From a bacterium (lineage in GTDB: Bacteria; Patescibacteriota; Saccharimonadia; Saccharimonadales; UBA4665): 16,493 bases of DNA. Location: NCBI GenBank assembly GCA_029549845.1, contig JAKPIL010000171.1:1-16493 (forward strand), in the 5' to 3' direction. This document shows positions 1 through 7,829 of the stretch, in pieces. The notes beneath the pieces were generated by a model that saw nothing but the letters and a program-made list of their open reading frames with translations, was not told where the DNA came from and did not search any database. Made by a program: the position numbers and the translations under genes. How positions within the stretch are numbered: position 1 is the first letter of the stretch; each line of letters opens with the position of its first letter.

Positions 1-57
1 GCTTCTTGAGCTTGTTTTTGCATACTGAACAATATCTAAAACCTCTCTGCTTCATAG

Positions 58-85
58 ATAAGTAATGTCTAACGACATAACTTAT
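58..85. promoter_or_regulatory. Imperfect inverted repeat upstream of the first gene
   Basis: Twelve-base arms (58-69 and 74-85) with one mismatch flank the 4-base spacer TAAC; the inner arm reads AATGTC/GACAT. A second small dyad, TTATTG-GT-CAATAA, overlaps it at 82-95. Both lie just before the likely start of the first gene, so they could be an operator or a leader hairpin. The regulator is unknown. Confidence 0.35.
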
Positions 86-128
86 TGGTCAATAACAGAG
101 ATGAGGTTAGTTAAAAAGCTCCACGATT

Positions 129-875
129 TTGCCTATAGCTCCATTATCAAAAATATTTCGCGCAAAACCACCAACTTTTACTAAATATATTCCTACTAGT
201 AAACGCACCGACGGCGCCATAAAACGTGATGGCAAATACGTACTACCCGTAGATGAGACTTGGACGCAACTTTCGGCGCATCAAAAAATCCGAGAGATGG
301 GCAAATCTGGTGCTAAATTAGCCGCTATAGCGTTATCCCTACGGCTGCTATCCGCTAGCGTAGGCATTCCCGGAGAGGCCGCGAGTGACCAAGTTAGAGA
401 TGATTTGGCTATTAAAGCTGCTGGCCAAGAATACTTATCGCGGACAATTCTCGGAAGATTCCAGCTGGCATTTATTGATCCTATCAGGATAGACCAGACA
501 GTTTATCCAAAAGACGGCTCTGGTGCACTTGGTTGGTTAAATCGGAACTCTCATGATTATCTTATCGGACAAAGTTGTCTCGCCGGTACTGCCTATAATA
601 CCGACCCATCTCAAATATCAGGATTGAGTAAAGGGACAATAAGTGCGGTTGCTTCTTTATCTGTATTGGGAAGTACCGTCAGTGTGCATCCAGCTGGTAG
701 TAATGCACCGGCGCTTACTTTTAAGCAGAGGGGTGGCGAACTGATGCCCGATGATTCTACACGTCAAACTCTTGCGGCAAATGGATGTGCTCCAGATGGT
801 ATTTCTTTTTGGAGGATTGACACTCTGGATAAATCGAATAATAAAGCGCTTCCCCCTTTGCATCCAGGCGCTTAA
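129..875 (+). CDS. Hypothetical protein, 248 aa, unknown function
   Basis: I do not recognise this protein. The frame is open for 248 codons and is followed by a strong terminator, which supports a real gene. The first usable start is TTG at 129, because TAG at 108-110 closes the frame upstream; no good ribosome binding site precedes it. The N-terminus is basic (residues 8-37 rich in K and R). A mildly hydrophobic alanine/leucine stretch lies near residues 60-80. The rest is a soluble-looking domain with two cysteines (about residues 149 and 218). A 27-codon frame from ATG 101 enters the same region one frame off, through a TTTT run at 127-130. One base fewer there would join MRLVKKLHD to this frame, so the true start may be ATG 101 with a frameshift. 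Codon use looks less GC-rich than in the pur genes next door, suggesting acquired DNA. Confidence 0.55.
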   Translation: MPIAPLSKIFRAKPPTFTKYIPTSKRTDGAIKRDGKYVLPVDETWTQLSAHQKIREMGKSGAKLAAIALSLRLLSASVGIPGEAASDQVRDDLAIKAAGQEYLSRTILGRFQLAFIDPIRIDQTVYPKDGSGALGWLNRNSHDYLIGQSCLAGTAYNTDPSQISGLSKGTISAVASLSVLGSTVSVHPAGSNAPALTFKQRGGELMPDDSTRQTLAANGCAPDGISFWRIDTLDKSNNKALPPLHPGA

Positions 876-880
876 TTAAC

Positions 881-903
881 GCAGCCTCAAGAGGTTGCTT
901 TTT
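881..903 (+). terminator. Intrinsic terminator after the first gene
   Basis: The stem-loop GCAGCCTCAAGAGGTTGC at 881-898 pairs about seven bases, including one G-T wobble, and is followed directly by five T residues (899-903). It starts five bases after the stop codon at 873-875, and it separates the orphan gene from purF. Confidence 0.8.
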
Positions 904-924
904 CTAGTATAGAAACGCTATTAT
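895..924 (+). promoter_or_regulatory. Possible purF promoter
   Basis: TTGCTT at 895-900 and TATTAT at 919-924 are separated by 18 bases, a sigma-70-like arrangement with a weak -35. It overlaps the T-tract of the preceding terminator. Transcription would begin near 931, leaving a leader of about 75 bases. The call rests on sequence match only. Confidence 0.35.
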
Positions 925-930
925 TTAGTT

Positions 931-985
931 GAAGTGAGTTTTGCGGGCAGAGAGTGGTAAGGCTGCCTAGTTGGTGTTTCACTTC
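931..985 (+). promoter_or_regulatory. Possible structured leader of purF mRNA
   Basis: Two nested stems can form: an outer one, GAAGTGA (931-937) with TCACTTC (979-985), and an inner one, GGCAG (946-950) with CTGCC (963-967). The structure ends six bases before the AAGGA ribosome binding sequence at 991-995. It does not match the purine riboswitch consensus as I know it. It may be a regulatory leader or chance pairing. Confidence 0.3.
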
Positions 986-1006
986 GCGAAAAGGATACAT
1001 AGACAA

Positions 1007-2464
1007 ATGCCTGAACTACAATCAGATATGCAACTTGCAGAAAAATGCGCCGTTTTTGGCATATTTGGAGCGAGCCCAGAAGTAGAAGCGGCTCGTTTAT
1101 CTTTTTATGGGTTGTGTGCGCTGCAACACCGTGGCCAGGAAAGCTCTGGCATAGCAACGTCAGACGGCAAAAACATGCACTTGCATAGTGACTTCGGCCT
1201 CGTCACCACTGTCTACCGTGAGGAGGACCTCGCACAGCTCCCCGGGCACATTGCCATCGGCCACAACCGGTATTCTACCTCTGGTGGCACCGATGATTGC
1301 TTCAACCAGCCATTCGTCGATGACGCACACGATTTTGCCTTTGCGCACAACGGCAACATACCCGACACTACCAAGCTAGAGGCATTCCTCAAAAGCCGGC
1401 ACGTTGCCACCCGCAAACTGAACGATTCTGGCATGATGGCCGCCGCCATTGGCTGCTATATCAGCGATGGCTTGTCACTGCCAAAGGCTATCACCGCCGC
1501 CTATCCGCTCTTTACCGGTGTGTTTTCGGCCGTAGCCATGAACCAAGACACCTTGGTCGCCTTCCGCGACCAGCACGGCATCCGCCCACTTTCATTGGGC
1601 CGGCTCGAAGACGGCAGCTACGTCGTGGCCAGCGAAACCTGCGCACTCGACACCATCAGCGCCACAGTTGAGCGCGAAATCGCCCCAGGTGAAATGGTCG
1701 TCGTCACAACAGATGGAATTCAGTCTCACCAAGTAGTCCCAGGTGAACAAAAGCTCGATATTTTTGAGTTTGTATACTTTGCTAGGCCCGATAGCATTAT
1801 CCTTGGGCAAACAGTCAATGACGTCCGTATGCAGTTTGGCCGCGAAATGGCCGTAGAGTTCCCGGTAGACGCCGATGTAGTCATCCCTGTGCCAGATTCT
1901 GCCATTCCAGCCGCACTTGGGTACGCCGAAGCCAGTGGCATCCCGTTCGAAATGAACCTTATCAAAAACCGCTATATCCACCGCACCTTCATCCGCCCCA
2001 CCGCCGAACTACGCGAACACGACCTTAAAATGAAATTAAACCCGCTAGTGAGCGCCATCAGTGGCCGCCGGGTTGTTTTGGTAGATGATTCTATAGTCCG
2101 TGGCACCACCATGCGTAAAACCGTAAGCATGCTACGCGACGCGGGCGCCACAGAAGTCCACCTGCTCATTAGCTCACCGCCAGTACTCTACCCCGATTTT
2201 TACGGTATCAATACGCCCAAACAGTCCGAGCTCATTGCCACCGAAATGACCGTTCCAGAAATCCGCACCTATGTTGGCGCCGATACGCTCCACTTTTTGT
2301 CTTTTGACGGCATGATACGCTCCACCGGCCTACCCGAAGCAGCCTTTTCTGCCTCGTGCTTCAATGGCATTTACCCCACACCCATCGGCCACCGTGCCAA
2401 AGAGATCTCACACATCAACCTCGAGGATGTGCTCGCCCATACGCCCGCACCCACCGCCGCATGA
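1007..2464 (+). CDS. purF: Amidophosphoribosyltransferase (PurF)
   Basis: This enzyme makes 5-phosphoribosylamine from PRPP and glutamine, the first committed step of de novo purine synthesis in the cytoplasm. From ATG 1007 it is 485 aa. The N-terminal glutamine amidotransferase domain begins with KCAVFGIFG, where C14 should be the nucleophile exposed after propeptide removal; ALQHRGQESSGIA follows. The C-terminal PRTase domain carries the PRPP loop VVLVDDSIVRGTT. ATG 1007 has AAGGA 11 bases upstream; the longer TTG 971 frame adds residues the family does not need, and ATG 1028 is an alternative. The cysteines that hold the 4Fe-4S cluster in the Bacillus-type enzyme are mostly absent (YPDFYGI and a single ASCFNGIYP), so this looks like a cluster-free form. 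The TGA stop overlaps the purN start as ATGA. Confidence 0.96.
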   Translation: MPELQSDMQLAEKCAVFGIFGASPEVEAARLSFYGLCALQHRGQESSGIATSDGKNMHLHSDFGLVTTVYREEDLAQLPGHIAIGHNRYSTSGGTDDCFNQPFVDDAHDFAFAHNGNIPDTTKLEAFLKSRHVATRKLNDSGMMAAAIGCYISDGLSLPKAITAAYPLFTGVFSAVAMNQDTLVAFRDQHGIRPLSLGRLEDGSYVVASETCALDTISATVEREIAPGEMVVVTTDGIQSHQVVPGEQKLDIFEFVYFARPDSIILGQTVNDVRMQFGREMAVEFPVDADVVIPVPDSAIPAALGYAEASGIPFEMNLIKNRYIHRTFIRPTAELREHDLKMKLNPLVSAISGRRVVLVDDSIVRGTTMRKTVSMLRDAGATEVHLLISSPPVLYPDFYGINTPKQSELIATEMTVPEIRTYVGADTLHFLSFDGMIRSTGLPEAAFSASCFNGIYPTPIGHRAKEISHINLEDVLAHTPAPTAA

Positions 2465-3141
2465 AACGCTTCCGCGTAGCCATACTTGCATCTGGCTCCG
2501 GGACAACTGCTGAAGCATTTATACGAACGGTGCAGCGCGAAGCCTACCCTATAGATGTCACATGCGCAGTGAGCAATAACAAAACTGCCGGTATTTTCGA
2601 CCGCGTTGCGCAGCTGAACGCCGAGTTTGGCCTCCATATAGAAACTGCCGTCATAAACAGCTACCAGCCCGCTTCCAAAGAACCTCTGGTGCACGGGCAA
2701 CAGACTGAGGCGGAGCAGTCAGCAATATTGACACTCCTAGAAGAACACAGCGTAGACCTCGTACTTCTGCTGGGCTACATGAAGCGCATAGGGCCGCTAC
2801 TCCTGCGAGCATACGGCTGGCAGCCAGGTTACACGAGTATTTACCAGGCACGAATGCTCAACACCCACCCCGGGCTACTTCCTGCCACTATAGGCACGCA
2901 CGGCCTCGGCACGCAGGAGTTTACGCTTGCGCAAGGCATGACAGAGGGCGGACAAACGCTGCACGTTGTTAGCGACACCTACGATACCGGCCCAACTGTG
3001 GTAGAACACCGCGTACCCGTAGACCCGGGTGAAACCGCCGAATCGTTTTTTGCCCGCGTCCAGGCCGTAGAAAAACAGCACATTACCGCAGATGTTATGG
3101 CGTTTATGCAAGCACAAGAAAACTATCAAAAGGAGGCGTAG
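2461..3141 (+). CDS. purN: Phosphoribosylglycinamide formyltransferase (PurN)
   Basis: This enzyme transfers the formyl group of 10-formyl-THF to GAR, giving FGAR. ATG 2461 lies inside the purF stop (ATGA overlap), so translation is probably coupled. The product is 226 aa, somewhat longer than the usual 190-210. It opens with the nucleotide-binding loop ILASGSGTTAEAFI. The active-site segment NTHPGLLPATIG provides N134 and H136, and DTYDTGP provides D175, matching the Asn-His-Asp triad of the E. coli enzyme. The extra length lies mainly in the stretch after LLGYMKRIGP, before the catalytic Asn. A frame extending upstream to 2356 overlaps purF heavily and is not needed. Confidence 0.95.
   Translation: MKRFRVAILASGSGTTAEAFIRTVQREAYPIDVTCAVSNNKTAGIFDRVAQLNAEFGLHIETAVINSYQPASKEPLVHGQQTEAEQSAILTLLEEHSVDLVLLLGYMKRIGPLLLRAYGWQPGYTSIYQARMLNTHPGLLPATIGTHGLGTQEFTLAQGMTEGGQTLHVVSDTYDTGPTVVEHRVPVDPGETAESFFARVQAVEKQHITADVMAFMQAQENYQKEA
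3130..3136 (+). promoter_or_regulatory. Strong ribosome binding site of purD
   Basis: AAGGAGG lies in the last codons of purN, six bases before ATG 3143. It fixes the purD start and rules out the longer upstream frame from 3092. Confidence 0.85.
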
Positions 3142-3142
3142 T

Positions 3143-4450
3143 ATGGCAACAGTTCTCATCATAGGCAGCGGCGGGCGCGAACATGCGCTTGCGTGGGGAA
3201 TTGCGCAATCGCCTCAGGTTGATAATATATATGTTTCTCCCGGTAATGCGGGCACAGCTGGCACGCAAAAATGCGAAAACGTCGCACTTTCTGGTGAGGC
3301 CGAAACTATTGTCTTCTGCACCGAAAAATCGATTGACCTCGTGGTCATCGGCCCAGAAGCTCCCCTGGTGGCCGGCCTAAGCGATGCGCTCCGCGCCGCC
3401 GGCATCACAGTGTTTGGTGCTAGCAAGGCAGCCGCCCAGCTCGAAGGCAGCAAAGCCTTTGCCACAGAATTTATGCAAAAACATGGCATTACCATTCCTG
3501 AATCTGTCATCGCCACCTCACCCGAGGCAGCGACCGCAGCCATAGAGACCTTTGGCGGTGCCGAAAAGAGTGTCATAAAAGCCGATGGCCTCGCTGGTGG
3601 CAAGGGCGTGTTCCTGCCTGACAATGCAACAGAGGCGGCCGACGCTATTGCAAAGATTGCGAGTGGCACCGTGGACGGTGATGGCAGCCGGTTTGTGGTG
3701 CAAGCGCGCAACCACGGCCCAGAAGTATCGGTGTTTGTCCTAAGCGATGGACAAAACTACCAAATTATCCCACTCGCCTCGCAGGACCACAAACGCCTCC
3801 TTGCGGGAGACAAAGGCCCAAACACCGGTGGCATGGGCGTGTACGCTCCCCTTCCCGACTGGATGCTTTCAGCTTCACAGTGGGATAAAATTGCGACAAT
3901 TGCGCAAAAAAGCATCCAGGGCATGGCCGCCGATGGCACCCCTTACCAGGGCGTACTCTACATGGGGCTCATGCTGGCCGAAGAACTCGGCGGTGACCCA
4001 CTCGTTATAGAATACAACGCCCGCTTTGGCGACCCAGAAACAGAGGTCATCATCCCGCTTTTGCACGGCAACGGGGTTGATATATACAGCATGCTCTACG
4101 CCACGGCCACCGGCACCATTAAAGATTTCGTCATGCCCGCCACGCTCAATGCCGCTGCTCTCACCATCTGCCTTGCGGCCGAGGGCTACCCAGACTCACC
4201 AGTCACCGGTAAAGCCATAGCCGGGCTGGGCGATGAGTACCGTGATGTGACCGTTTTTCATGGTGGCACAAAGATTGATAGCGATGGAAACATTGTGTCG
4301 AGCGGCGGGCGCGTGCTGTTTGTAACGGGCTTAGGCGTTAACCTAGAAGCCGCCTCAGCGGCAGCCAATGCCGCCATAGGCGACGCAGCGATTCACTTCC
4401 CCGGCATGCAATACCGCCCCGACATCGCCCACCGCGCCCTGAAACCGTAA
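3143..4450 (+). CDS. purD: Phosphoribosylamine-glycine ligase (PurD)
   Basis: This ATP-grasp ligase joins 5-phosphoribosylamine, glycine and ATP to make GAR, the step between PurF and PurN. It has 435 aa, the normal length. The N-domain begins with IIGSGGREHALAW, followed by VIGPEAPLVAGLSDALR. The ATP-grasp part shows SKAFATEFMQKHGI, the loop DHKRLLAGDKGPNTGGMG and the metal site YNARFGDPETEV. The start is fixed by an excellent ribosome binding site one base after the purN stop. The last 50 bases before the final three codons recur exactly at 7052-7101, beyond the IS30 and HD-like genes, with a different ending (LRS instead of LKP). The present purD 3' end may therefore have been replaced during an insertion event. 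Confidence 0.96.
   Translation: MATVLIIGSGGREHALAWGIAQSPQVDNIYVSPGNAGTAGTQKCENVALSGEAETIVFCTEKSIDLVVIGPEAPLVAGLSDALRAAGITVFGASKAAAQLEGSKAFATEFMQKHGITIPESVIATSPEAATAAIETFGGAEKSVIKADGLAGGKGVFLPDNATEAADAIAKIASGTVDGDGSRFVVQARNHGPEVSVFVLSDGQNYQIIPLASQDHKRLLAGDKGPNTGGMGVYAPLPDWMLSASQWDKIATIAQKSIQGMAADGTPYQGVLYMGLMLAEELGGDPLVIEYNARFGDPETEVIIPLLHGNGVDIYSMLYATATGTIKDFVMPATLNAAALTICLAAEGYPDSPVTGKAIAGLGDEYRDVTVFHGGTKIDSDGNIVSSGGRVLFVTGLGVNLEAASAAANAAIGDAAIHFPGMQYRPDIAHRALKP
4391..4440 (+). repeat. Direct repeat copy 1, 3' end of purD
   Basis: This 50-bp block is identical to 7052-7101 and in the same orientation. It encodes IHFPGMQYRPDIAHRAL near the PurD C-terminus. Sequence on both sides of the two copies differs. 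The spacing is 2661 bases, enclosing the TGTCAT repeat, the IS30 element and the HD-like gene. Confidence 0.95.
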
Positions 4451-4784
4451 ATAAACACACCTCACAGATGTAAAAGGCAAGCTTTTCGGCTCAAACCGTT
4501 GGGCCGCTACAACACCCGAATCACGAAACGTAAAAACACCATAATAATGTCATCTTGAGCGAAGCTAAGCGAAGTCGAAAGATCTTCTTCTCTCCTGTTA
4601 GCTACAAGTACAACAAGGAGATTCCTGAGGCGGAGTTTATGCTGAACTCGGTTCAGCACTCTGAATGACAGGGGCGCGAGTTTTGTGATTCGCGTTTTGA
4701 GTGTTAATTCGGGTGCGAACGTTTGACTAAATGTTGTATTTTGTGTTATTATATATGCAATTATTATATCCTAAAATAAGGTCA
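4451..4784. other. Intergenic stretch between purD and the IS element
   Basis: No gene is visible here. It holds a weak hairpin (CGGCTC 4487-4492 with GGGCCG 4501-4506) without a T-tract, the TGTCAT-tipped repeat at 4548-4670 flanked by CACCCGAAT and ATTCGGGTG as an outer inverted pair, an AT-rich stretch from about 4720, and the left terminal repeat of the IS from 4773. Confidence 0.7.
4548..4670. repeat. TGTCAT-tipped palindromic intergenic repeat
   Basis: The left arm begins TGTCATCTTGAGCG and the right arm, read on the other strand, begins TGTCATTCAGAGTG. Internal GCGAAG repeats and a GCTGAACTCGGTTCAGC hairpin lie between them. The same tip occurs in the element at 11700-11790. Such intergenic repeats are common in several bacterial groups; mobility is inferred, not shown. 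Confidence 0.65.
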
Positions 4785-5851
4785 TTAGTAGGACACTCCG
4801 TCCAGAAGTAATCCTTTCTCTCTCGCACATTGTATCGCACTTTTAAAGCCGAGGCTCTGTCTCGGCTTGTTGTTTATTGTCCACAACGCTTGGTCTACTT
4901 GTTCTTGTGTCACGTGTGCAAAGTTAGTTCCTTTTGGAAAATAGCGACGGATCATCTTGTTGGCGTTTTCCACTCCACCTTTCTGCCAACTGGAGTACGG
5001 ATCAGTGAAGTAGACAGCTGGATTGCCAGCGACTTGTTTTGTAATCAGTTTGTGCTGTTTGTTTTCAATGCCATTGTCTGTCGTCAAGCTCAGTACCTTT
5101 AACCCACCAGTGAGGCCTACGACGGTACTTGCGAATGGCTCAGGCTTTAGGTTACGTACGAGCTGCGCTCGTACTAGCCGTGAAGTTCTATCTTGCAATA
5201 CAGCTAATGCATACGTGCTGCCACTCCGTTTGCCACTCACAACACTGTCGTATTCCATATGTCCTGGAATAGTTCGGTCTAGAGCGTCTACTGGGCGCTC
5301 CGTAATAGATACACGGTCGGGAATCATGACACGCTCTGTCTTATTTTTTCTGCGCGGTTTTGGTTTGTAGCGTTGTGTGCAGAGGTACTGTGCATACGGT
5401 TGCCCACGTGAGCTATACAACCACTCGTAGATCTGTGGTGCACTAACATAGGGCAATGTATTCTGCTTATTTTTCAGGTAGCCTGCAATAACGTTTGGGC
5501 TCCAGTCATTGGGTGGCGCAAGCATCTGAATGATAAACGCGTGAAGCTTTGGATAGTGCTCAATCTTTTGCCACTGGTAACGTCGGCTACGCCGACTTAC
5601 CTTACTCTTTTGTTTGGCTTTCTTGGCATTGTAGGCACCGTCCACACTGTTAACCCTGATCTCTCTACTGATTGTATTAGGGCTACGGTTCAGGGCCAGG
5701 GCAATACTCCGAATGCTATGGTCCTTTTCTCGTAGTATCTGTATTTCGCTTCGCTCTGCAGAGCTCAAGCCTACATACTTAGTTGTTTGTGACATCCATC
5801 TATTTTAACCTCTGTTGGTTAGTGCGGGTGTCCTACTATATTCCTTATTTT
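4773..5851. mobile_element. IS30-family insertion sequence
   Basis: One transposase gene is enclosed by terminal inverted repeats of about 24 bases (4773-4796 and 5828-5851), matching at 20 of 24 positions: both ends read AAAATAAGG, four variable bases, then TAGTAGGACAC. No target duplication is obvious with these limits, so the exact tips may be off by a few bases. The right end stops 23 bases before the ATG of the HD-like gene, so the IS probably separated that gene from its original promoter. The right end contains TTGGTT (5815-5820) and TATATT (5837-5842) 16 bases apart, a possible outward promoter. Confidence 0.85.
4785..5795 (-). CDS. IS30-family DDE transposase
   Basis: The 336-aa product is intact and of normal family length. 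The N-terminal part has a helix-turn-helix near residues 12-46 (SSAERSEIQILREKDHSIRS, then RSPNTISREI), typical of IS30 end-binding domains. The catalytic domain carries D183 in GHMEYDSV, D240 in LTTDNG and E276 in QKGGVENANK, followed by the family signature RRYFPKGTNF. The start is ATG 5795; the stop lies inside the left terminal region. No frameshift or internal stop is seen, so the element may still be active. It moves its own DNA and has no visible cargo. Confidence 0.95.
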   Translation of the reverse strand: MSQTTKYVGLSSAERSEIQILREKDHSIRSIALALNRSPNTISREIRVNSVDGAYNAKKAKQKSKVSRRSRRYQWQKIEHYPKLHAFIIQMLAPPNDWSPNVIAGYLKNKQNTLPYVSAPQIYEWLYSSRGQPYAQYLCTQRYKPKPRRKNKTERVMIPDRVSITERPVDALDRTIPGHMEYDSVVSGKRSGSTYALAVLQDRTSRLVRAQLVRNLKPEPFASTVVGLTGGLKVLSLTTDNGIENKQHKLITKQVAGNPAVYFTDPYSSWQKGGVENANKMIRRYFPKGTNFAHVTQEQVDQALWTINNKPRQSLGFKSAIQCAREKGLLLDGVSY

Positions 5852-5874
5852 TTGTATGCTATAGGCGAGAAATC

Positions 5875-7032
5875 ATGAACACCCCTGAAATCATTCAAAC
5901 TCAAGCACAGTACCCCATCCCCGAAGAACTGATCAACACACTGGGGCATGTTATCTGCGTCGGCGCACTAAAGGAGGGTGATGAGGGGTTCAATAAGCAG
6001 ATTGATGTTCTCAGCACGTCCAAAGAACGTGACCGTGCGCAGGTTTATCAAATGTGGACCGTGGATGTCTTTTCGTCCAACTCCGTAGCTCTTGGCGCAT
6101 TGCAACGCTTTGGGCTTGCGGGCGAAAACGCTCCCGACAAAGAAAAGTGGACACAGCTGCTTGAGCACATAGCTGGAGTTACCGCCATAACCATACACCT
6201 CGAAAAACTGCTCGAAAAACACGGTGCCACAAAGGTCGACCAAGAGTCTTTGACGACAGCCGCGCTTTTCAACAACATTGATAAGCCAGAAGCTGTTGCA
6301 GCCGCCATTGACATGGGCGGCGGAAGCATTCTCGTTGATACCCACCCAAGGTTAACTGCACCATTAGTACACGACCTTGGGAAGCCAGCCGAGCTAGCAG
6401 CCGGTGGTGGTGGACTAGAAAATAGCCGGAATAATCCCGTACTGCGCGAAGGGAAGCTATGGCTAGATTTATCCAACCACGGTGTGTCTGACGATATAAT
6501 TCTAGCGGCACAGAACACAGGCAGGAGCGATAGATTCTTTAGTGAGCTAGAAGACTATGACGATAACGCAAAACCAAAGGCCATGGAAGACCGTGATGCA
6601 CTTGCCACCTTGCTTGGCATACCCCGTGAAGCTATTGACCACATGACACCTACAGAGCGACGGCATGCAAGCATTGAAGCCAAGGGGCGTGCAGCCGCTA
6701 TTGTGGGCATAGCCGATGCGCTCGCTGCCCAGTTCCGATTCAAGGGAATGAGCGAGCAAAACATTGATGCTATGGCCGAACACTACCTCACCTATAAAAA
6801 GGATCCCGAATCGGTTCAGTTTTTTGGTAAAGACTGGCGCGAATATTATAAAGAGGTTCGCCGCTATCTCACCCAGCAGGTACCAGAAGAGAACCGACCG
6901 GCTCTTGAAGCAGAGCTAGACTCACTCACACATGAAATTATATTCAATGAAACCGTCCTACCAAGCACGCTGGGTAGCAACAACAAAAACGCATACAATC
7001 GCCTACGATATCCCATTGCATTAGCCGCGTAA
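5875..7032 (+). CDS. HD-domain-like protein, putative metal-dependent phosphohydrolase
   Basis: The 385-aa protein starts at ATG 5875; a longer frame from 5815 would begin inside the IS and is rejected. I assign it tentatively to the HD superfamily. Candidate ligands are H108 in the helix ITIHLEKLLEK, the pair H166-D167 in LVHDLGKPAEL, H202 in SNHGVSDDIILAAQ, and D281 in AAAIVGIADALAAQF, which resembles the last HD helix. An earlier segment, AALFNNIDKPEA (residues 129-140), also looks like an HD signature but with Asn in place of His-Asp. There is no signal peptide or membrane segment. The substrate is unknown; HD proteins cut phosphate esters such as (d)NTPs or (p)ppGpp. It lies alone between the IS30 element and the leftover purD end. 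Confidence 0.5.
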   Translation: MNTPEIIQTQAQYPIPEELINTLGHVICVGALKEGDEGFNKQIDVLSTSKERDRAQVYQMWTVDVFSSNSVALGALQRFGLAGENAPDKEKWTQLLEHIAGVTAITIHLEKLLEKHGATKVDQESLTTAALFNNIDKPEAVAAAIDMGGGSILVDTHPRLTAPLVHDLGKPAELAAGGGGLENSRNNPVLREGKLWLDLSNHGVSDDIILAAQNTGRSDRFFSELEDYDDNAKPKAMEDRDALATLLGIPREAIDHMTPTERRHASIEAKGRAAAIVGIADALAAQFRFKGMSEQNIDAMAEHYLTYKKDPESVQFFGKDWREYYKEVRRYLTQQVPEENRPALEAELDSLTHEIIFNETVLPSTLGSNNKNAYNRLRYPIALAA

Positions 7033-7051
7033 GACCCGGATTCGTTACCAA

Positions 7052-7111
7052 ATTCACTTCCCCGGCATGCAATACCGCCCCGACATCGCCCACCGCGCCC
7101 TCCGTTCGTAG
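7052..7111 (+). pseudogene. purD: Remnant of a purD 3' end
   Basis: Bases 7052-7101 repeat 4391-4440 exactly. The frame then ends LRS-stop (TAG 7109-7111) where the intact gene ends LKP-stop (TAA). No purD similarity is seen upstream of 7052. The different but in-frame ending suggests that this is the original chromosomal purD end or that of another allele, displaced by insertion of the block between the two copies. It resembles one half of an attachment site. Confidence 0.85.
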
Positions 7112-7153
7112 GTCGGGCTCCCCAACCAGAACAAACACCTCGACAAAAATGTG

Positions 7154-7789
7154 CTATTGTTTTCTGTTAAATACACTGTGAAGGCAAACTACTCTGCTGG
7201 GATTATTGGGCTGCTCGTATCCTTCAACCGAAGCGGCGCCAATTACACGATAAAATGGACCATATGCGGGAGAACCCTCGATAGTTGTATTAGTTCCTCT
7301 CACATTATGAATCCATTTTATGGACGGCACAGCTCCACCATCGCCGGCATCTACTATTTCGGCTATTGAACAATCTGACTCTGGCACAAAACCAAACCGA
7401 GTAAGTAATAATGCTGTCATCGGCTTATTTATTCTATGAGTACCGACAACTGGTGTTTCCGTTTCATCCATCCCCGTTACTAACCAATCCAGTATTTTTC
7501 CACCTAACCCCCCATCTCTTAGTTGTGGCGGCACAAGTAATCCTGCGATTCGTACGCCCCTTCGCCCTCTCGATGCGAAATTGTAGCTAACGCGGGGCGC
7601 GGATGCATCAGAATAAGGGCAGTGGGCCATATCTTGCTGAAACTGAACACGAATTCTACCATCACTCAGATAAACTTCAACAGGGTATAACGTTGTACCT
7701 TTCCAAGACAGAGGCCTAAAGCCAACATCACAAGCACTGCGTATCGCGACAATTTCCTCACGATTAACAGCCGGTGCGGTCTGATACAT
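7154..7789 (-). CDS. GNAT-like acetyltransferase, 211 aa
   Basis: The acetyl-CoA loop pattern of the GNAT fold appears at IAGLLVPPQLRDGGLGGKIL (residues 81-100), where a strand leads into R-x-G-x-G-G and a helix. A later helix, NKPMTALLLTRFGFVPES (121-138), matches the GNAT segment in which the chain returns to the cofactor. The family transfers acetyl from acetyl-CoA to amines or proteins; the substrate here is unknown. The N-terminal 70 residues and the tail after residue 150 are unlike typical GNAT proteins. ATG 7789 has no good ribosome binding site, but a strong promoter lies at 7830-7858. Base composition is more AT-rich than in the core genes, so transfer is plausible. Confidence 0.6.
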   Translation of the reverse strand: MYQTAPAVNREEIVAIRSACDVGFRPLSWKGTTLYPVEVYLSDGRIRVQFQQDMAHCPYSDASAPRVSYNFASRGRRGVRIAGLLVPPQLRDGGLGGKILDWLVTGMDETETPVVGTHRINKPMTALLLTRFGFVPESDCSIAEIVDAGDGGAVPSIKWIHNVRGTNTTIEGSPAYGPFYRVIGAASVEGYEQPNNPSRVVCLHSVFNRKQ

Positions 7790-7829
7790 ATCTCTATTTT
7801 TACAATCTAATTATAAATATTTATCTTCG

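Noticed and set aside
9..21. 13-base match AGCTTGTTTTTGC also near 8267
   Set aside because: It is too short and T-rich, with no shared structure around it; chance is likely.
971..1006. Longer PurF starting at TTG 971
   Set aside because: ATG 1007 has a ribosome binding sequence and gives the usual short propeptide before the catalytic cysteine; the extra 12 residues overlap the leader hairpin.
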